Shown here: positions 51,712 through 64,000 of the stretch, piece after piece | How the letters are laid out: every line of letters begins with the position of its first letter | Numbering within the stretch: position 1 is the stretch's first letter | Source: Deinococcus sp. AB2017081 | GTDB taxonomy: Bacteria > Deinococcota > Deinococci > Deinococcales > Deinococcaceae | Direction: 5' to 3' | Length of the DNA: 64,000 bases | Assembly (NCBI RefSeq): GCF_034440735.1 | Contig: NZ_CP140098.1 | Location: 3,639,501-3,703,500, forward strand | Notes under the pieces: model-generated | Database searches by the model: none | Seen by the model: the letters and a program-made list of their open reading frames with translations, nothing else | Told to the model about the DNA's origin: nothing | Position numbers and translations under genes: made by a program

Positions 51712-52179
51712 TCAGCTGAGCCGGGCCACCATATCCACCCGGTCGAGCCCTGGCCCGTAGCCGCCTGGGGTGCGCGTCACCTCCTCGAACCCGAAGCGGG
51801 CGTAGTACGGCGCGGTGTGCTGGGACGTGTCGAGCCGCACCTCGCCCGCGCCCAGCTCGCGCAGCCGCTCCAGGCGGGCCCGGACGAGCATGGTGCCGTG
51901 GCCCCGGTGCTGGAGGTCACGGGCGACCATGCCCCACGCGAACCCGGCCGGGGCGGCGGGCTCCGTCCACCAGATCCCGCCGCAGGCGACGAGCTGCCCG
52001 GCGTCCTCGATGACGAGATATTCGGCGTGTTCATCGCTGCCCCCCGCGTCCAGACCGTCCAGCCACTCCACGAACTCCGCGCGTTCGTGGGGCAGGAACG
52101 AGGAGGGTGTATTCGAGTCGAACAGCGCCACGCAGGCAGCGTGGTCCGTGGGACGGTACGGGCGCAGCTTCGGATTCAT
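51712..52179 (-). CDS. GNAT-family N-acetyltransferase
   Basis: The 155-aa protein has a complete GNAT fold. The acetyl-CoA pyrophosphate loop is [15 protein letters not shown] (R/Q-x2-G-x-G/A, near residue 87), and the C-terminal ligand segment is [17 protein letters not shown]. The acceptor is unknown. It is the first gene of the minus-strand cupin group and starts 61 nt from the divergent treS. Confidence 0.88.
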   Translation of the reverse strand: MNPKLRPYRPTDHAACVALFDSNTPSSFLPHERAEFVEWLDGLDAGGSDEHAEYLVIEDAGQLVACGGIWWTEPAAPAGFAWGMVARDLQHRGHGTMLVRARLERLRELGAGEVRLDTSQHTAPYYARFGFEEVTRTPGGYGPGLDRVDMVARLS

Positions 52180-52228
52180 TCACCCTGAAGTGTCCCCTGC
52201 TGGAAGCGTTCCCAGAGCTGCCCTGAAT

Positions 52229-52234
52229 TACACT
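52229..52234 (+). promoter_or_regulatory. -10 box of treS (leaderless type)
   Basis: TACACT ends 6 nt before the treS ATG at 52241. There is no Shine-Dalgarno in between, consistent with a leaderless message. Confidence 0.65.
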
Positions 52235-52240
52235 CCGGTC

Positions 52241-53899
<1,659 letters not shown>

Positions 53900-53901
53900 G
53901 C

Positions 53902-54561
53902 GTGACCGGCGATACCCTGCCAGACGCTGCCCTGATCGTCGTCGCCACGGCGGGCGAGGCCACGCGGCTGACTGACCTGACCGCACGGGTGGTCGTGTCC
54001 GGCGTCGGGCCGGTGGCGGCGGCGCTGGCGACCCAGCGGGCGCTGCTGGAACAGCCGGCCGGTCTGGTGATCAGCGCCGGGATCGGCGGGGCGTATCCGG
54101 GCAGCGGGCTGAACCCCGGCGACCTGGCCGTGTCCAGCGAGATCATCCACGCCGACCTGGGAGCATGGGACGGCGACATGTGGCTGGAGCTGGACGCTCT
54201 GGGACTGTCGGTGCGATCCGATGGTCAGCAGGGCATCCGGTTTGCAGTCTGGGACGGTGCAGAGGAGGCGGCCAGACGCGCTGACGCTCCCTTTGGCCCC
54301 CTGCTCACCCTGAGCAGCGTGACCGGCTCGGCCCTCCAGGCAGCGGCCCTGACCGCCCGGCATCCCGGTGCCCTGACCGAAGGCATGGAGGGAGCAGGAG
54401 TGGCCCACGCCGCGCTCGTCGCCGGGGTGCCCGTGGTCGAGGTGCGCGGCGTGAGCAATCCCGTCGGCCCCCGCGACCGCAGCGCGTGGCGCCTCGGGGA
54501 GGCGCTGGCGGCCACACGGCGCGGCGTGCAGGCCGTGCTGGAGGAACTGGCGGCCACGTAG
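53902..54561 (+). CDS. mqnB: Futalosine hydrolase (menaquinone biosynthesis)
   Basis: This 219-aa nucleosidase-fold enzyme removes hypoxanthine from futalosine in the alternative menaquinone pathway. It has [18 protein letters not shown] near 29-46, [22 protein letters not shown] near 55-76 and [14 protein letters not shown] near 153-166, where Met-Glu binds ribose. It starts at GTG 53902, 2 nt after treS, and must be translated from the treS message. It could be another MTAN-like nucleosidase, but the GGAYPGSG-L loop favours MqnB. Confidence 0.88.
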   Translation: MTGDTLPDAALIVVATAGEATRLTDLTARVVVSGVGPVAAALATQRALLEQPAGLVISAGIGGAYPGSGLNPGDLAVSSEIIHADLGAWDGDMWLELDALGLSVRSDGQQGIRFAVWDGAEEAARRADAPFGPLLTLSSVTGSALQAAALTARHPGALTEGMEGAGVAHAALVAGVPVVEVRGVSNPVGPRDRSAWRLGEALAATRRGVQAVLEELAAT

Positions 54562-54574
54562 GTGCGGCCCTGGA

Positions 54575-55003
54575 TCAGGGGTTCAGCAGGTTCCGCGCCT
54601 GGTTCACGGGGCCAGGAAAGTCCACCTTCACGTGCACGGTCGTGCCGGCAGGGGTGGCGGGATCGACGTTGATCCAGTGGCTCGCCAGCACCGGCGGGTT
54701 GGGCTGCGGGTCGATGGCCCGCACCATCACGCGGCCCTGGGCCGGCACGAACACGCACCAGCCCTCGGGCACGGTGGGAATGGCCCGCACCGGCAGCAGG
54801 CTCTGGAGGGTCATGTCCTCGGGCGTGGCCCAGTACTCGATCAGCAGGCTCGCCTGGGCGCGGTTCAGGTCAGACGCGGCCACGTCCAGCTGGATCTCGA
54901 TGGTATCGGGGGTGCCGGGCACGAGGTTCGTCCAGCCGGGGATGACGTAGCGGTTGCTGCCCGCACTGCGGAACTGCTCGGGCTGGGGGGTCGGGGCGGT
55001 CAT
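54575..55003 (-). CDS. Unknown small soluble protein
   Basis: The 142-aa protein has no signal peptide or membrane helix and reads as a compact beta-rich domain (TIEIQLDVAASDLNRAQASL, VPEGWCVFVPAQGRVMVRAI, GTTVHVKVDFPG). I recognise no family. A TAGGCT box (55015-55010) exactly 6 nt before ATG 55003 supports expression as a leaderless gene. It is convergent with mqnB. Confidence 0.6.
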   Translation of the reverse strand: MTAPTPQPEQFRSAGSNRYVIPGWTNLVPGTPDTIEIQLDVAASDLNRAQASLLIEYWATPEDMTLQSLLPVRAIPTVPEGWCVFVPAQGRVMVRAIDPQPNPPVLASHWINVDPATPAGTTVHVKVDFPGPVNQARNLLNP

Positions 55004-55022
55004 GGCTACAGCCTACCGCTCC

Positions 55023-55160
55023 TCAGTGCGAGCGCACGGTGCGGATCATCGCCCGCACCCCGAGAAATCCCACCAGAAAGAACAGGAAGGGAATCACGTT
55101 CACGGTGATCTCGGCGTCCTTCTCGGGCTCCAGGGCGTTCTGGCGGCGGTACTTGATCAT
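55023..55160 (-). CDS. Small single-pass membrane protein, unknown
   Basis: This 45-aa ORF has a basic/acidic cytosolic head (MIKYRRQNALEPEKDAE), one membrane helix (about 19-37, VNVIPFLFFLVGFLGVRAM) and a basic tail. A TACGCT box (55172-55167) lies 6 nt before the ATG, the leaderless pattern. I do not recognise it, but composition and promoter make it likely to be real. Confidence 0.6.
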   Translation of the reverse strand: MIKYRRQNALEPEKDAEITVNVIPFLFFLVGFLGVRAMIRTVRSH

Positions 55161-55321
55161 GCGCCCAGCGTACCCCGCCCCCGGTGGGGGCCGGACGAGG
55201 GTGGGCTTATGACACTTCCCACATTCCGCACGGCCGACACGCCGCACGTCCTGCCGTCTGCGTCCGGCCCTGCGGAGCGCGCCCGTTGCGACTGCCGGCA
55301 CCGGGGCGGTAGAACGCCCGT

Positions 55322-56380
<1,059 letters not shown>

Positions 56381-56408
56381 GGCGCCGCGACCGGCGCTGA
56401 GCCGGTGC

Positions 56409-56750
56409 TCAGGCCTCGCCCAGGAGTGCCGGGGGAAAGGGCGGCACAGTCCACTCGTCATGAAGGAGTGGAGGGTTCCCCCGCTCCCCCAGCGCGAGAC
56501 GGACGGACTGGCCGGACGCCAGGTCGCCCAACAGGAAAGCCTCCGCATCCAGATGGATTCCACGATCCGTCGGGTCGCGGCTGAAGTCGAGACCGATCTC
56601 GAACCAGCCGTCGCCGTGATCCGTGAACAGCGCGTCGTCCGGCGTGACCGGGCTCAGGTACAGGCCGAGGCCGTGAAGCGTCAGGGTATGCGTGTGCGAC
56701 AGGCGGCACAGCCAGTCGTCGTCCTGCTGGAACCAGTGGAGGTGGGTCAC
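56409..56750 (-). CDS. Unknown small protein
   Basis: This 113-aa soluble protein has beta-strand-like segments (THLHWFQQDDDWLCRL, HTHTLTLHGLGLYLSPV, DGWFEIGLDF) and several His and Trp residues, without a recognised domain. I prefer GTG 56750 over an upstream ATG at 56807 because TACGGT (56762-56757) lies 6 nt before it, as for other leaderless genes here. It is convergent with tdh and divergent from the trp leader. Confidence 0.5.
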   Translation of the reverse strand: MTHLHWFQQDDDWLCRLSHTHTLTLHGLGLYLSPVTPDDALFTDHGDGWFEIGLDFSRDPTDRGIHLDAEAFLLGDLASGQSVRLALGERGNPPLLHDEWTVPPFPPALLGEA

Positions 56751-56844
56751 GGATCGACCGTACCTGAAGCAGCGGGAACGCGATACGTCATCCCCGGCTC
56801 CTGACATAAGCCACCTGGCGCGTCCCCCCGCTCATCCCCTCCCC

Positions 56845-56850
56845 TACGAT
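56845..56850 (+). promoter_or_regulatory. -10 box for the trpS leader transcript
   Basis: TACGAT ends 6 nt before the ATG of the leader peptide. The leader would therefore be translated from the very 5' end of the RNA. Confidence 0.55.
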
Positions 56851-56856
56851 GACGCC

Positions 56857-56922
56857 ATGACCTTCACTGCACAGACCCAGTGGTGGCCCGGCCCGTCCGG
56901 GAGCCCCTGTCCTGTGCGCTGA
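56857..56922 (+). CDS. Trp leader peptide (21 aa) upstream of trpS
   Basis: The ORF encodes MTFTAQTQWWPGPSG and a short tail. Two adjacent Trp codons (56881-56886) sit at positions 9 and 10. Tryptophan is the rarest residue, so a tandem pair in a 21-codon ORF upstream of a tryptophanyl-tRNA synthetase is the hallmark of a transcription-attenuation leader. CCCGG (56887-56891) right after the Trp codons can pair with CCGGG (56897-56901). That segment could alternatively pair with CCCGG at 56954-56958 in the terminator. The ORF has a leaderless-type -10 and no Shine-Dalgarno. Confidence 0.75.
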   Translation: MTFTAQTQWWPGPSGSPCPVR

Positions 56923-56929
56923 ATTCTGA

Positions 56930-59217
<2,288 letters not shown>

Positions 59218-59450
59218 GGGATACCGGCGTGCTCCTGGGGTTCTGGCGTGCTCGCCAGATGGGTCATGCTGTCACCCGCCCTCTGACATCCCTCTTGAGC
59301 GCACCCGCGTGAACGGTGGCGAACCGGGGAGGAGGGGGGGGTGGACTTCCCCAGACACGCCCACTTTTCCTGAGTGTGGTCGTGTTAACCTGTGCGGCGG
59401 AGGCCCGGCACCTGCCACCCCGGCCAAGGGTGCCCGGCGACGAACACGAC

Positions 59451-60572
<1,122 letters not shown>

Positions 60573-60776
60573 GCGAGCACGGCGCCAGCGTCCACCCCGT
60601 GCCGATCAGCCTCCGGCACGGGGTGGACGCCACCTGTGGTGCCCGGTGGGACGCGCTGTGCCTGTCCCCCATCCGGGCACGCCGTGACGGGACGATCCTC
60701 TCACGCGCTGACGGGTATGCTGCTCACGATTCGGTTCTCGCCCCACCACCCCCACCCCCGCCTGGAGGCCTCGCCT

Positions 60777-61772
<996 letters not shown>

Positions 61773-62080
61773 CACCCGCGGCTCAGGCCTCACGGCCCGC
61801 TCCATGGCCCCGCTGCACATGGAGCAGGAGTTCCTGGGTGTGTCCCGCCGCGTCAGGGGGGCCGGGGCTGCCAGACGGCGAACCGGTCGGCCCCGAGCGG
61901 ATCGCCGTCCTCCATCACGACGTGTCGGCCCTGCTCGGGGTGGCGGCCGGCGGGGGAACCGTCGCCGTGTGCGGGTTCCCCGGCCGATCCGGTCGGTGGG
62001 GATCATGCTCCAGCCCCGCAGGGTGTCGGTGGCCCCTGGAACGCCGCAGGAACATCCCCCCAACAGGTGGACAAGCAAGA
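61773..62080. other. GC-rich intergenic stretch between prs and the tRNA-Gln terminator
   Basis: No intact gene is visible. On the minus strand a short frame from about 62000 to 61853 reads protein-like at its end (GRHPEQGRHVVMEDGDPLGA, then a Trp) but lacks a proper start. It may be a 20-47-residue remnant of a lost gene. I see no promoter or repeat here. Confidence 0.35.
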
Positions 62081-62100
62081 CCCCCGCCTTGCAGCGGGGG
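62081..62100 (-). terminator. Terminator of tRNA-Gln
   Basis: CCCCCGC (62081-62087) and GCGGGGG (62094-62100) form a 7-bp stem with a 6-nt loop. On the minus strand it is followed by TCTTGCTTGT and lies 9 nt after the tRNA CCA end. Confidence 0.85.
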
Positions 62101-62109
62101 CCTTCGTGG

Positions 62110-62183
62110 TGGCTGGGGCACTAGGACTCGAACCTAGATCGACAGTGTCAGAGACTGGTGTCCTGCCATTGGACGATGCCCCA
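62110..62183 (-). tRNA. tRNA-Gln, anticodon CTG
   Basis: The 74-nt gene on the minus strand begins TGGGGCA and ends TGCCCCAGCCA, giving a 7-bp acceptor stem with encoded CCA and the U1-A72 pair typical of tRNA-Gln. The anticodon loop is CTCTGAC, placing anticodon CTG (CAG codons). The T arm is CTAGGTTCGAGTCCTAG. A consensus-like promoter lies upstream and a hairpin terminator downstream. Confidence 0.96.
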
Positions 62184-62221
62184 TCACGTGTGCCCTGGTC
62201 GCACTGACCTGAGCGACGGAG

Positions 62222-62250
62222 AGTATATCGGGTGTCCAGCAACGCGTCAA
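62222..62250 (-). promoter_or_regulatory. Promoter of tRNA-Gln
   Basis: On the minus strand TTGACG (62250-62245) and TATACT (62227-62222) are separated by exactly 17 bp, a near-consensus sigma-70 promoter 38 nt upstream of the tRNA. Confidence 0.88.
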
Positions 62251-62329
62251 GGCGCCCATGGGGGGCGTCCAGATCACCGGGCCAGCAAGAACCGCGTCAG
62301 AATCACGCTGCACTGCGTACAGATCGCGC

Positions 62330-62358
62330 TTGTGAGGGGCCCCGCCGTCTGGTACACT
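62330..62358 (+). promoter_or_regulatory. Promoter of rpsA
   Basis: TTGTGA (62330-62335) and TACACT (62353-62358), 17 bp apart, with an extended -10 TGG just upstream. The same TCTGGTACACT sequence occurs before ftsH. It predicts a leader of about 95 nt carrying an AGGAGG Shine-Dalgarno before ATG 62460. Confidence 0.82.
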
Positions 62359-62459
62359 GAGGTGTTGCCGCGCCGTTGTCGAGTCCCAAGGCTCGCGCGG
62401 GCAGGTATTCAGGCAGGGTCCGCAGCCGGATGGCGGCGTGCCCAGGAGGACAAGAGTTC

Positions 62460-64000
<1,541 letters not shown>

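Noticed and set aside
61853..62000. Short protein-like frame between prs and tRNA-Gln as a gene
   Set aside because: It has an in-frame stop just upstream, no Shine-Dalgarno and at most about 47 residues. At best a remnant, noted under the intergenic entry.

Overview
The window is GC-rich chromosomal DNA from a Deinococcus-type bacterium. The grounds are the gene repertoire (an SLH-domain outer-membrane protein, a TrpRS-II-like synthetase, TreS trehalose synthase, a futalosine-route menaquinone enzyme, ComEA/ComEC, a long RecJ), GTG/TTG starts, and many genes with a TANNNT -10 box exactly 6 nt before the start codon, the leaderless arrangement reported for Deinococcus. Genes are packed on both strands in short operons. 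I see no phage, plasmid, insertion sequence, CRISPR array or rRNA.

Layout. 1-7.1 kb: left-edge UgpB-like binding protein and a glycerophosphodiesterase, a MerR regulator, the comEA-comEC DNA-uptake pair, an Imm1-like orphan and a Gfo/Idh/MocA oxidoreductase. 7.1-16.1 kb: a THUMP tRNA methyltransferase, KtrB/KtrA-type K+ uptake, murI-rph, a DoxX protein, corA coupled to a DUF4262 gene, and a ferredoxin. 16.2-24.4 kb: a MobA-like nucleotidyltransferase, an OmpR/histidine-kinase pair, ftsH, then an operon of ECF sigma factor, anti-sigma factor with a beta-propeller-like domain, Met/His-rich thioredoxin and CcdA. 24.4-32.2 kb: a repeat-rich non-coding patch, homoserine dehydrogenase, prfA-nudix-Dph6-like, greA, a disordered protein, an HD hydrolase, a nucleoside phosphorylase and an enoyl-CoA hydratase.

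32.2-42.4 kb: an SLH/collagen-like/beta-barrel surface protein, LapA-recJ, a SUKH-like orphan, a thiolase, a second repeat patch, a GH13 glucosidase divergent from an ankyrin protein, a second disordered protein and a Rieske protein. 42.4-52.2 kb: an accessory-looking block with an FG-GAP-like secreted protein, two CatE-type VOC dioxygenases, a fructosamine kinase, an unknown 487-aa membrane protein behind an 18-bp palindrome, a 13-repeat Sel1 protein, a PLP decarboxylase, two cupins and a GNAT acetyltransferase. 52.2-64 kb: treS-mqnB, small unknowns, tdh, a Trp-Trp leader peptide with terminator before a TrpRS-II-like gene, a GGDEF cyclase, dnaJ, prs, tRNA-Gln(CTG) and the start of rpsA.

The most distinctive items are the apparent attenuator ahead of the auxiliary TrpRS, the sigma/anti-sigma/thioredoxin/CcdA operon, the collagen-like SLH protein, the consistent leaderless promoter geometry, and two families of dispersed intergenic repeats. 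Functional statements rest on motif recognition from translated sequence; no database search was possible.
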